19,101 bases of DNA from M3007 sp046153695. Its GTDB lineage: Bacteria; Bacteroidota; Bacteroidia; Chitinophagales; Saprospiraceae. A program made the position numbers and the translations under genes. The stretch is taken from contig JBJXEZ010000338.1 in assembly GCA_046153695.1 (NCBI GenBank), forward strand, positions 1-19,101, read 5' to 3'. Positions within the stretch are counted from its first letter, which is position 1, and every line of letters starts with the position of its first letter. Below the pieces are notes generated by a model. The model saw only the letters and a list, made by a program, of their open reading frames with translations, was not told the DNA's origin and ran no database searches. Positions 1 through 7,194 of this stretch are shown here, one piece after another.

Positions 1-81
1 CAAGCCAAGGCACGCGGTTACCGTTGGAACCCTTTTCTGAAAACCACTGCCTCGGCCACCAACAACCCTCTAACCCTCTAA
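1..81 (+). CDS. Possible C-terminal tail of an upstream gene (partial)
   Basis: Frame 1 is open from the window edge to a TAA at 79-81 and reads 26 residues with a basic, aromatic composition (KARGYRWNPFLK near its start). The other two forward frames are less protein-like; frame 2 stops at 38-40. The last few codons (TNNPLTL) already lie inside the tandem repeat that begins near 62, so the repeat may have been added to, or replaced, the original gene end. The tail is too short to assign a family. It could be non-coding, but the same strand as rdgB and the composition make a real gene end plausible. Confidence 0.35.
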   Translation, partial: QAKARGYRWNPFLKTTASATNNPLTL

Positions 82-190
82 CCAGCAACCTTCTAACCCC
101 CTAACCAGCAACCCTCTAACCAGCAACCTTCTAACCCTCTAACCAGCAACCTTCTAACCAGTAACCCGCTAACCAGCAACCCTCCAACCC
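62..190. repeat. Degenerate 15-bp tandem repeat abutting the rdgB start
   Basis: The stretch is built from a 15-base unit close to CTCTAACCAGCAACC, mixed with 8-base half units (CTCTAACC). AA dinucleotides recur with spacing 8,8,7,8,8,7,8,7,8,8,7,8,7,8,7,8 across 64-186. The top strand is nearly devoid of G, so the bottom strand is rich in GGTTAG/GGTTG steps with GG or GGG runs every 7-8 bases. It ends two bases before the ATG at 193, so it must form the rdgB leader. It is not a CRISPR: there are no spacers and the copies are imperfect. Confidence 0.9.
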
Positions 191-192
191 TT

Positions 193-774
193 ATGCATAC
201 CCTTGTTTTTGCAACCAACAATCCCCACAAGGCTCGAGAGGTTGAACAGATACTTGGCGGAGCGTACCGGGTTTTTACGCTGAAGGATATTGGTTGCACC
301 GAAGAGATCGAGGAAACGGAGCCGACGCTGGAGGGCAATGCCCTGCTAAAGGCACGTCATGTGAAAAAAAACTACGGGCACGATTGTTTTTCAGAAGATA
401 CCGGCCTCGAAGTGGAGGCACTGGGAGGAGCGCCTGGTGTGCATACCGCCCGATTTGCTGGCGAGGCACGCGATCCGGAGGCGAATATTGCCCTGCTTTT
501 GACCAAACTGGCCGGGAATCCCAACCGCAAAGCGCAGTTTCGAACGGTTATTGCGCTCGTCATCGGCAGCAGCGAAGTATTGCTGGAGGGCGTTTGCCCG
601 GGTAGCATTGCCATGGCTAAAAGCGGCACTTCCGGCTTTGGTTATGATCCCGTGTTTGTTCCCGATGGTTACGATCAACCCTTTGCCGTGCTCGGCGAGG
701 CGGTGAAAAACCGGATCAGCCACCGGGCTATTGCCACTGAAAAACTGAGAAAATTACTTGCCGAGGGCACCTAA
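193..774 (+). CDS. rdgB: XTP/dITP diphosphatase (RdgB/HAM1 family)
   Basis: Cytosolic pyrophosphatase that hydrolyses non-canonical purine triphosphates (dITP, XTP, ITP) to monophosphates and so keeps them out of DNA and RNA. The 193-residue product has the family's usual length and all its landmarks: the N-terminal FATNNPHK substrate loop (residues 6-13), EPTLEGNALLKA (43-54), the SEDTGLEVEALGGAPG block (67-82) with the catalytic and metal-binding Asp69, the SGFGYDPVF loop towards the C-terminus, and the closing SHR. The start at 193 gives the canonical N-terminal beta strand at once, so no longer start is needed. No Shine-Dalgarno precedes it; a tandem repeat fills the leader. The ABC exporter gene follows 32 bases after the stop and is probably co-transcribed. 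Confidence 0.96.
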   Translation: MHTLVFATNNPHKAREVEQILGGAYRVFTLKDIGCTEEIEETEPTLEGNALLKARHVKKNYGHDCFSEDTGLEVEALGGAPGVHTARFAGEARDPEANIALLLTKLAGNPNRKAQFRTVIALVIGSSEVLLEGVCPGSIAMAKSGTSGFGYDPVFVPDGYDQPFAVLGEAVKNRISHRAIATEKLRKLLAEGT

Positions 775-806
775 ATTCTGACTAACCACGCCCGATTGGC
801 CAAAAC

Positions 807-2627
807 ATGCTTCGCCTGCTCCGATATTTTCGTCCCTACAAAAAATTACTCGCCCTCGCGGTGATCAGCAACCTATTGATGTCGCTGTTCATGGTGGTCA
901 GCATACCCGTTTTGCAGCCATTTTTGCAAATCCTGTTCAGTGCGCAAGGTGCAGCGGCGGTCGTTCTGCCGGAACCGAAGGGCAAGAGCGGTGGCTTTCA
1001 GGCAATAGAACAACAGGTCAACACCTACTTTTCCGACCTGATTCGGGATCACGGCAAGTCGGAGGCATTGCTGATTGTTTGCGGCTTTCTTGTGCTGGTT
1101 TTTTTTGGAAAAAACCTCTTCCGTTACCTTTCGTTGTATTTTTTGGCACCACTGCGCAACGGCATCGTGCGGGACATCCGCAACAGTTTGGTGCAAAAAG
1201 TCCTCGACCTGCCATTGTCCTACTTCTCCGAAAAACGCAAAGGCGACATCATGAGCCGCATTTCGGCGGACGTGCAAGAGGTAGAAGCCAGTATCATCGG
1301 TGTGGTGGAGGCGGTGGCGCGCGAGCCAATTGTCATCATGGGAAGCCTGGCGTTCATGGTGTACGTTGCCCCCCAACTGCTGGTGTTTGTGCTGGCCCTC
1401 CTGTTTTTTTCCGGCCTGATCATCGGTGGTGTAGGACGCTCGCTCCGGCGGCAGTCGAGCGAGGTGCAAAAGCGCTTCGGTCTGATCGGTTCGGTGGTGG
1501 AGGAAACACTCGGCGGGCTGCGCATTATCAAAGGATTCAATGCAGAGTTGTGGCAACGGAGCCGGTTCGACCGCGAGAGCACTGGCTACGCCCGAGCGTT
1601 GACCCGGCTCAACCAGCGCCGCGATCTGGCATCGCCACTGTCCGAGTTTTTGGGGATTGTGGCGGTGTCGGTCATTCTTTGGTTCGGCTCCAAGCAAGTG
1701 TTTTCGGGTGAAATTTCGGCAGCCACGTTCATCACATTTTTGTATGCATTTTACAACATCATTGAGCCAGCCAAGCACCTGAGCAGCGCCTCATACAGTA
1801 TCCGAAAGGGTTTGGGCGCATTAGAGCGAGTAGAGGCTGTGCTTGCCGAACCGGAGCACATTGAAGAGGGAGCCAGTGCACGGTCCGTTTCTGAATTTCG
1901 GGAACGAATCGAGTTTCGGGACGTGGCTTTTCACTACCTAAACTCGGACCGGCCGGCATTGGAGGGAATCAATTTTGACATTCCGAGAGGGAAAATAGTG
2001 GCGCTCGTGGGTGCTTCGGGCGCGGGAAAGAGTACAGTGGCCGACTTGCTGCCCCGTTTTTACGACGCTACCGGCGGTTCGATCCTGCTCGACGGTGCGG
2101 ACATCCGCGACCTCCGCCTGCACGACCTCCGAGCGCTGATGGGTATTGTGAGCCAGGAGGCTATCCTGTTCAACGACACCGTGCGTAACAACATCGCTTT
2201 TGGCAACGAAACGGCATCCCATGCCGACATCGAAGCCGCTGCACGGGCGGCAAATGCGCATGAATTCATCGCCATGCTACCCGAAGGTTACGACTTCAAC
2301 ATCGGCGACAGGGGCTTGAAGTTGAGCGGCGGCCAGCGGCAGCGACTAACCATAGCACGGGCTTTACTCAAAAACCCGCCTATATTGATTCTGGACGAGG
2401 CAACCTCGGCCCTTGACAGCGAGTCAGAACAACTCGTTCAGGCGGCTCTCGACCGGTTGTTGCAAAACCGCACTGCTCTTGTCATCGCCCACCGCCTCAG
2501 CACAGTTCAACACGCCGACGAGATTATCGTGCTCGAAGGCGGACGAATTGCCGAACGCGGCAACCATGAAAGCCTGCTTCTCCAGGGCGGTATATACCGA
2601 AGACTGGTTGAACTGCAGGCGCTCTGA
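807..2627 (+). CDS. MsbA-type ABC exporter (fused TMD-NBD half transporter)
   Basis: Inner-membrane ATP-driven exporter of 606 residues, expected to act as a homodimer. The N-terminal half carries about six hydrophobic segments, the first near residues 14-45, with an insert at about 46-85 between TM1 and TM2 that contains a Pro/Lys/Gly-rich stretch. The C-terminal half is a complete ATPase: Walker A GASGAGKST (402-410), Q-loop IVSQEAILFN, signature LSGGQ (506-510), Walker B ILILDEATSALD with Asp530 and Glu531, and H-loop His562 in IAHRLST. Domain order and similarity match the lipid A flippase MsbA and related lipid or drug exporters. The substrate cannot be read from sequence, so no symbol is given. 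It sits 32 bases downstream of rdgB on the same strand. Confidence 0.93.
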   Translation: MLRLLRYFRPYKKLLALAVISNLLMSLFMVVSIPVLQPFLQILFSAQGAAAVVLPEPKGKSGGFQAIEQQVNTYFSDLIRDHGKSEALLIVCGFLVLVFFGKNLFRYLSLYFLAPLRNGIVRDIRNSLVQKVLDLPLSYFSEKRKGDIMSRISADVQEVEASIIGVVEAVAREPIVIMGSLAFMVYVAPQLLVFVLALLFFSGLIIGGVGRSLRRQSSEVQKRFGLIGSVVEETLGGLRIIKGFNAELWQRSRFDRESTGYARALTRLNQRRDLASPLSEFLGIVAVSVILWFGSKQVFSGEISAATFITFLYAFYNIIEPAKHLSSASYSIRKGLGALERVEAVLAEPEHIEEGASARSVSEFRERIEFRDVAFHYLNSDRPALEGINFDIPRGKIVALVGASGAGKSTVADLLPRFYDATGGSILLDGADIRDLRLHDLRALMGIVSQEAILFNDTVRNNIAFGNETASHADIEAAARAANAHEFIAMLPEGYDFNIGDRGLKLSGGQRQRLTIARALLKNPPILILDEATSALDSESEQLVQAALDRLLQNRTALVIAHRLSTVQHADEIIVLEGGRIAERGNHESLLLQGGIYRRLVELQAL

Positions 2628-2704
2628 ATGGTACTTTTTGACCGAGACCTGCCATTGTTGGCTTTTGCAAATTTTGATAGTGAAATTTACGCTTAAAAGA
2701 GGCG

Positions 2705-2712
2705 TACCTTTG
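2705..2712 (+). promoter_or_regulatory. Bacteroidota -7 promoter box (TACCTTTG)
   Basis: TACCTTTG matches the TAnnTTTG consensus of the Bacteroidota primary sigma factor exactly. It lies about 58 bases ahead of the ATG at 2771, which leaves a leader of about 50 bases. No TTG is found at the usual 19-21 base spacing; the nearest TTTG (2673-2676) is 28 bases upstream, so the -33 element is weak or absent. Confidence 0.55.
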
Positions 2713-2770
2713 GTGCGAACATCATGAGAAATATACCATCTCACAAACTTTTTTTAGCATCTACAATCCG

Positions 2771-3952
2771 ATGAAAAGAATGCTACTTGCCATTTTTTCC
2801 GCTCTGAGCCTCCATGCGGCCGCCCAGATCACGATTCCCGCTACTACGTTTCCTGTAACGGGCGACACGTTCCGGTACGCCATTGACCTCGACCCTTCAA
2901 CGGCCATCAATTTCATCACCCCGCCCGGCGGCAACCAAAACTGGGACTATTCCGGGCTGAAATTTTCGCAAACCAACAGAACACTCTTTCTGTCACCCAG
3001 CGCTGGCAGCAACCCGGCAGCCTTCCCTGGCGCCGACTTGATGACCAAAGTGCAGGGCGGTTCCGAGTCCTATTTTAATGCCACCGCCACCAAGGTCGAA
3101 CTCATGGGATTTATCGGGGGGGGCGCTGTCCCGTTCGCGCCCAATGCTATCGGACGCTTCTCGCCAGCCCTCATTGATCGTCGCGCGCCACTTACCTTCG
3201 GCAGCGCCAACGTTCAAACAAGCAACCTGACCATTCCATTTTCGGTTGACGACCTGCCCCCGTTTTTCGACAGCCTGATCGCCTCTGTTCCCGGCGGGCA
3301 GTTCATTGATTCTATTCGGGTCAATGTCCAGTACTATCAGGCAGACACCGTGGATGCCTGGGGCAACATGAAAATTCCAGGCCTCAGCACGCCTTTGCCG
3401 GTATTGCGGGAAAAACAAGTAGAAAAAAGCACCACGAAAATGGAGGCCAAAATTGGACTGCCTCCGCCTTTTGGTGGCTGGATCGATATTTCATCGTTCT
3501 TAGGTGGCTCGGGTTTTGAGAATTTCCTCGGCTCTGACTCGACTGTTACCTTCCGGTTCCTCAGCGATATCCACAAAGAAGAATTGGTGGCAGTAACGGC
3601 CAACTTTGCTCTTGATACTATCCAGTCGGTGCGGTTCAAAAACATAGCGCTCCTCACCTCCACGCCCGATGTTCCGGACACAGCCCCCGGCACAGCCAGT
3701 ATTCAGGCTTCGCCCAACCCGGCCATCCAGTGGGTACAATTCGAGTGCAACAACCTGCCCTCGGACGAGTACACGCTCAAGATTTTCAATATTGTTGGCA
3801 AGGTGGTCTGGAAAGACACGTTTCAGGCTGCTGGCCGCCGCCAAATATCCGTCAACCTCGAAGATTTTGCCAAAGGCACTTACTTGTATAGTTTGGCCAA
3901 CCGCAAGGGTACCATAATCGGTACCAAGCGGCTCGTAGTGCTCAAACCGTAA
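2771..3952 (+). CDS. Secreted protein with T9SS type A sorting domain, function unknown
   Basis: A 393-residue exported protein. Residues 1-19 form a Sec signal peptide (MKR, hydrophobic core LLAIFSALSL, small residues before AQ). The body (about 20-300) is Thr/Ser/Pro/Phe-rich and beta-like, with no enzymatic motif that I recognise. From about residue 311 (SIQASPNPAIQW) to the end there is a typical C-terminal T9SS type A ('Por secretion system') sorting domain: an SPNPA-type opening, a KIFNIVGKVVW strand, an F-A-K-G-T-Y-L-Y turn and a basic final strand ending RLVVLKP. It should therefore cross the outer membrane through T9SS and be released or anchored on the cell surface. It has its own probable promoter and is followed by a strong terminator, so it is likely monocistronic. 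The role of the body domain is unknown. Confidence 0.88.
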   Translation: MKRMLLAIFSALSLHAAAQITIPATTFPVTGDTFRYAIDLDPSTAINFITPPGGNQNWDYSGLKFSQTNRTLFLSPSAGSNPAAFPGADLMTKVQGGSESYFNATATKVELMGFIGGGAVPFAPNAIGRFSPALIDRRAPLTFGSANVQTSNLTIPFSVDDLPPFFDSLIASVPGGQFIDSIRVNVQYYQADTVDAWGNMKIPGLSTPLPVLREKQVEKSTTKMEAKIGLPPPFGGWIDISSFLGGSGFENFLGSDSTVTFRFLSDIHKEELVAVTANFALDTIQSVRFKNIALLTSTPDVPDTAPGTASIQASPNPAIQWVQFECNNLPSDEYTLKIFNIVGKVVWKDTFQAAGRRQISVNLEDFAKGTYLYSLANRKGTIIGTKRLVVLKP

Positions 3953-4063
3953 ATACTGCCGTGGCAAAAAGCACCACCAGGTTGGACTTTATTACTTACC
4001 CAGTTTGTCAAGCATCTCCATGTTTTCTGGGCTTAAAGTGCCGATGAAGAGTTGCTTTGTACG

Positions 4064-4114
4064 AATAAATAGCCCTCGGTTTAGTCATTCTGACAGAACC
4101 GAGGGCTATTTATT
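4064..4114. terminator. Bidirectional hairpin terminator between convergent genes
   Basis: An 18-bp perfect inverted repeat: AATAAATAGCCCTCGGTT at 4064-4081 pairs with 4097-4114. The 15-base loop can itself pair (GTCA 84-87 with TGAC 91-94). The GC-rich core is flanked by A/T-rich ends, giving a U-rich 3' tail on both strands. It lies between the convergent T9SS type A gene (stop 3952) and rhomboid gene (stop 4126), so it can serve both. Confidence 0.85.
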
Positions 4115-4125
4115 TCTGACAACAT

Positions 4126-4749
4126 CTATCCGGTAACCCACAGGGTTATTTGTGCCACAAAGGAGAGCAACAGGTACGGGCTGAAAACAATTGGTAAAAT
4201 GAAGCCGAATACTGCTCCGTAAAAGTGGGCCGTATGATCAATCCCGTCGCCGCCACGCCTGGCCGCATACGACGAGTACCACAGGTACAGGCCCGCAAAA
4301 ATAAAGCCCGGAATCGGAATCGGAATAAACATCAGGTGCAGCCCCATCGTCGGGTGCAACAACACCGCAGCGAACAAAACCGCTGAAACCGCCCCGGAAG
4401 CGCCCACACTGGAAAAACCAGGCGAGTCCTTGAACTTGAAATATGTGGCCAGAGAAGCCGCCACTATCGAAATCAGGTAAAAAATCAGGAAAAACAACGC
4501 TCCCCCCATGCCGAATTGCTCACCGAACCATTCCTCCACGACCGGGCCAAACGCATAAAGTGTGAACATGTTAAAAATCAGGTGCATATAGTCGCCGTGC
4601 AACAAGCCGCCGGTAAGCAAGCGGTAATACTCGCCACGGCGTGCCTCCTCGTGGGGGCGGTGCATACATTTGTAGAAAACATCCTGATTGCTGAACGCCC
4701 AAATGGAAAAAAGCGCAGTGAAGCCGATGATAATATGGGTGATGGTCAT
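4126..4749 (-). CDS. Rhomboid-family intramembrane serine protease
   Basis: A 207-residue polytopic membrane protein with about six hydrophobic segments. It has the catalytic signature of rhomboids: His56 and Asn60 in H-L-I-F-N (oxyanion side), the nucleophile Ser118 in GASG (116-119), and the partner His175 in AHFYG followed by a small-residue TM helix. These correspond to H150/N154/S201/H254 of E. coli GlpG. It should cleave single-span membrane proteins within or near the bilayer; the substrate is unknown. Its ATG shares one base with the rlmH stop (TAATG), so translation is probably coupled. It is the last gene of the leftward cluster and reads into the 4064-4114 terminator. Confidence 0.92.
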   Translation of the reverse strand: MTITHIIIGFTALFSIWAFSNQDVFYKCMHRPHEEARRGEYYRLLTGGLLHGDYMHLIFNMFTLYAFGPVVEEWFGEQFGMGGALFFLIFYLISIVAASLATYFKFKDSPGFSSVGASGAVSAVLFAAVLLHPTMGLHLMFIPIPIPGFIFAGLYLWYSSYAARRGGDGIDHTAHFYGAVFGFILPIVFSPYLLLSFVAQITLWVTG

Positions 4750-5219
4750 TATTCGTTGTGGTATGGTTCGTTGCGCAAAATTGTCATGACGCGGTAAAGC
4801 TGTTCCAGAAAAAACAACCGCGCCATTTGGTGCGAAAAGGTAAGGCGGCTCAGCGAAATCTGGGCGTTTGCCCGCGCATAAACCTCTGCCGAAAAACCAA
4901 AAGCACCCCCGATGAGGAATACCAATCGCCTGCCGGAACCGCTGAGACGTTGTTCCATCCAGCGGGCCAATTCGGCGGAGCTGTACTGCTGACCCCGTTC
5001 GTCGAGCAGTACGAGGTGGTCGTCCTGGCTCAGTTTGGCGAGTACCATTTTTCCCTCCTCGAGTTTGAGCAAATTGCCGTCAGTGGTTTTCGTTTTCACG
5101 TTTGGAAGCACCACCCACGCAAACGGCAGGTAGTTTTTCAGCCTTTTTTCAAAAATACCGATACCGGAATCCAGGTACGGCTCCGTTGTTTTGCCGACAG
5201 CCCAAACTTCAACTTTCAT
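4749..5219 (-). CDS. rlmH: 23S rRNA (pseudouridine1915-N3)-methyltransferase RlmH
   Basis: SPOUT-class methyltransferase that methylates pseudouridine 1915 in helix 69 of 23S rRNA on assembled ribosomes, using S-adenosylmethionine. The 156-residue length is typical. The SAM-binding trefoil-knot region is clear: LVFLIGGAFGFS, then the SLSRLTFSHQMARLFFLEQLYR block, and the ILRNEPYHNE C-terminus that is nearly invariant in the family. The N-terminus MKVEVWAVGKT fits the first strand, so the start at 5219 is well supported. The start overlaps the end of the SWIM-protein gene by 11 bases and the stop overlaps the rhomboid ATG by one, indicating one tightly coupled transcript. Confidence 0.97.
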   Translation of the reverse strand: MKVEVWAVGKTTEPYLDSGIGIFEKRLKNYLPFAWVVLPNVKTKTTDGNLLKLEEGKMVLAKLSQDDHLVLLDERGQQYSSAELARWMEQRLSGSGRRLVFLIGGAFGFSAEVYARANAQISLSRLTFSHQMARLFFLEQLYRVMTILRNEPYHNE

Positions 5220-6939
5220 TTGTGGGCTTAATTTTTGTTCCGATTAAGATGGTGCCGCGAAGGGCCTTGGGGAAAACTTCAGCCAGTTCGCCAGGCAGCG
5301 ATTTACGGTCGGGAAACCGCGTTGCCAGTCCAATGGCGATATCCTTCGCCAATGTCCCCAGGCCTTTACGAACCAATCCTTCGAGCAGGTCGCAGGCTGG
5401 TTTCGAGGCTTGTTTTCCAAAATGGTCATCGAGGTGGGCAGCCAGTTCTCCGAGGTAGTAATCCCGAAGAAAGGTCGCTCGGTCGGGCCAAAACAGGTGT
5501 TCATAGTGGTGCAACGTATCCAATCCGCCGGTTTTTTCGAGCGCATTGGCCAAGGCATCAAGGTCGCCTTCTACGGCCAGCAACTGAATAATTTTGGGCA
5601 TATCGTCCGATTTACGCAGTTCCGACAGGAGTTTTTCCCGTTCCTGCAGCCAGTCTGGTCCAGCCAGTGCTTTGAGCCGCAAAAGCACCGATTCATTCCC
5701 GTGCTGCTGAAAGCGCTGTCGCAGGTAGGCGGCATGCCGGGGTCGGTCGCCAGCCTTTTCGGCAGCGGCCAGCAGCATATCTTCAATTTCGCGGCGTTGG
5801 CCGGCGAGAAACAGGTTTTTTCCTAAATAATACTCGCCGCACATCAAGGCCGCTTCCCAGTAATGCATCCGATTCAGGGCTAAAACAGCATTTTTGAGTT
5901 CTCCAGGGCGGTCAGTGTAGTCTTGCAAAACCCGTAAGGAGGCCTCTGGCAGTTTGCGTTGGGCCAGTGCCGCCAAAAACAGGTGCAATAACGAGGTAGG
6001 AGCCGGGAACGGCGTTTGGTCGAACAGGGTTTGAATTTCGCTGAAAAAGCCCTGATCAGATGCCTCCTGAGCCAAAAAAGGCACGACAGTGGTTGAAACA
6101 AATTCCGCTGAATTGTCGGGTCGGCTAAGGTAACCGAACAACAGTACCCGTCGGTTTTCACGCAGTTCGGGCGACAGGTGCTCTTGTGGCAGCTGGGTCA
6201 GGTGCCGAAACACGGACTGGCAGTAGCGCAGGATTTTATCACGGCGGGCCTCCGGCGATTTGGCAAGTAAGGGGCTTGTTGCCAACAAAATTGCTGAAGC
6301 GATCTGGAGCACCTGTTTTGAATTGCCCCCACTGGCAGCAGCGGCTGCTTGGGCTTCCAGGTTGTCGAGTGCTTTGCTGAGGCGCCGAAATTCACTTGCG
6401 AGCAAGATACGTGAATCGGCATTTCGGGGAAGGGCCGCCTCCAACACGAGCAGGTAGGGGTTGTCGTTGGAGGTAAAAACAGCGGCAAAGCGGGTTTTTA
6501 GCGCCAGCGCAAAATCCCGGTCGCGGCGGGCGTAGTCGCGCACGAAGGCGGATAATTCGTCTGCGGAAATAGTGTCCAGGATGTTTTGAACGCTCAGCTT
6601 GCCCGATTTTTCGCGCTGTTCTGCTTCTGCTTTGGCCTGCCGCGCTTCGTTTTTTTGTTCCAAAAACTGCCGAATCTTGAACAGCGCCGCCGCGATATGG
6701 GCGCACATCAAGCGCCGCCCTTCGCCCCAGCATTCACAGGTAAAGGCCTTGATTTTAAGCGGCGTAATGATTGTTTCAACCTCGAACTGGAAATCCTCGT
6801 CGGTCACTTTTGCCACCCAAAAATGCCGTTCTACCTCCTGCAAATCTCGAACCGCGCCCGCCAGGATCAGTTCCTGGGCGGCGTTCCAGGTACTTGGAGT
6901 GATCTGGAATTCAAAGTCATTGAGCCAACGTTTTTGCAC
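5209..6939 (-). CDS. SWIM zinc-finger protein with helical C-terminal region
   Basis: A 576-residue, probably cytosolic protein. Near the N-terminus it has a SWIM-type zinc-binding motif CxCx(n)CxH: Cys68, Cys70, Cys79 and His81 (FTCEC...MCAH), preceded by the beta strands usual for SWIM domains. After a charged Lys/Glu/Gln-rich linker (about 92-115) the remaining 450 residues are Leu/Ala/Glu/Arg-rich and look like an alpha-solenoid of helical hairpins. SWIM domains are linked to DNA or protein binding, and bacterial members of this architecture are mostly uncharacterised. It is the first gene of the SWIM-rlmH-rhomboid cluster and overlaps rlmH by 11 bases. A TAnnTTTG box lies just upstream. 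I do not assign a function beyond zinc binding. Confidence 0.85.
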   Translation of the reverse strand: MQKRWLNDFEFQITPSTWNAAQELILAGAVRDLQEVERHFWVAKVTDEDFQFEVETIITPLKIKAFTCECWGEGRRLMCAHIAAALFKIRQFLEQKNEARQAKAEAEQREKSGKLSVQNILDTISADELSAFVRDYARRDRDFALALKTRFAAVFTSNDNPYLLVLEAALPRNADSRILLASEFRRLSKALDNLEAQAAAAASGGNSKQVLQIASAILLATSPLLAKSPEARRDKILRYCQSVFRHLTQLPQEHLSPELRENRRVLLFGYLSRPDNSAEFVSTTVVPFLAQEASDQGFFSEIQTLFDQTPFPAPTSLLHLFLAALAQRKLPEASLRVLQDYTDRPGELKNAVLALNRMHYWEAALMCGEYYLGKNLFLAGQRREIEDMLLAAAEKAGDRPRHAAYLRQRFQQHGNESVLLRLKALAGPDWLQEREKLLSELRKSDDMPKIIQLLAVEGDLDALANALEKTGGLDTLHHYEHLFWPDRATFLRDYYLGELAAHLDDHFGKQASKPACDLLEGLVRKGLGTLAKDIAIGLATRFPDRKSLPGELAEVFPKALRGTILIGTKIKPTNES

Positions 6940-6985
6940 GATGCTGATTTTTGTGCGAGTGGTTTTTGAACAATGAAAAACCCGG

Positions 6986-6993
6986 CAAAACTA
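6986..6993 (-). promoter_or_regulatory. Bacteroidota -7 promoter box for the SWIM-rlmH-rhomboid cluster
   Basis: On the minus strand these bases read TAGTTTTG, an exact TAnnTTTG match, 46 bases ahead of the ATG whose first base is 6939. No TTG element stands at the normal -33 spacing, so the assignment rests on the -7 box and its position. Confidence 0.5.
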
Positions 6994-7048
6994 CGGGTAT
7001 TCCGCTCGCATTTTTCTGCCTATATGCTGACAACATGATGTGACATCG

Positions 7049-7116
7049 AAAAAGTGTCACAGAGGCTCGAGGAGTTTTTGGAGGCTCACAGAGTTTTCCT
7101 TGCGTGACACTTTTTT
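7049..7116. repeat. Long-loop inverted repeat with internal direct repeats
   Basis: AAAAAGTGTCAC (7049-7060) pairs perfectly with GTGACACTTTTT (7104-7115) across a 43-base loop. The loop carries a direct repeat, GAGGCTC, twice (in 7061-7070 and 7081-7087), as well as CACAGAG twice. Each arm is followed by a T run on its own strand, so it could act as a weak terminator in either direction. It lies between two leftward genes and upstream of the SWIM-gene promoter box, so an operator-like role is also possible. Its function is unknown. Confidence 0.5.
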
Positions 7117-7128
7117 CTTGAAGTCACA

Positions 7129-7178
7129 AAAACGACAAGAGCCATCCACGAAAAAATCGGGATGGCTCTTGTTGTTTT
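7129..7178 (-). terminator. Rho-independent terminator of the giant repeat-protein gene
   Basis: An almost continuous hairpin: 7135-7147 (ACAAGAGCCATCC) pairs perfectly with 7160-7172. The stem extends outward to 7129/7178 through one G-U pair and A/T pairs, and inward through CGA/TCG to a five-base A loop (T-rich on the minus strand). Read leftward, the stem ends in a T-rich stretch. It begins 17 bases beyond the stop codon of the giant gene (7195-7197). Confidence 0.82.
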
Positions 7179-7194
7179 CAATTCCAATCTTACA

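Noticed and set aside
62..190. Possible CRISPR array
   Set aside because: The units are 7-8 or 15 bases, imperfect and directly adjacent, with no unique spacers, and no cas genes are nearby.
873..1778. 301-codon open frame on the minus strand across the ABC exporter
   Set aside because: It is antisense to the transmembrane half of a clear MsbA-type gene. Its product is rich in His, Gln and Arg with no family features, as expected of a shadow frame.
4758..5231. 157-codon forward frame opposite rlmH
   Set aside because: It is antisense to a highly conserved gene. The frame stays open because of codon bias and has no family features.
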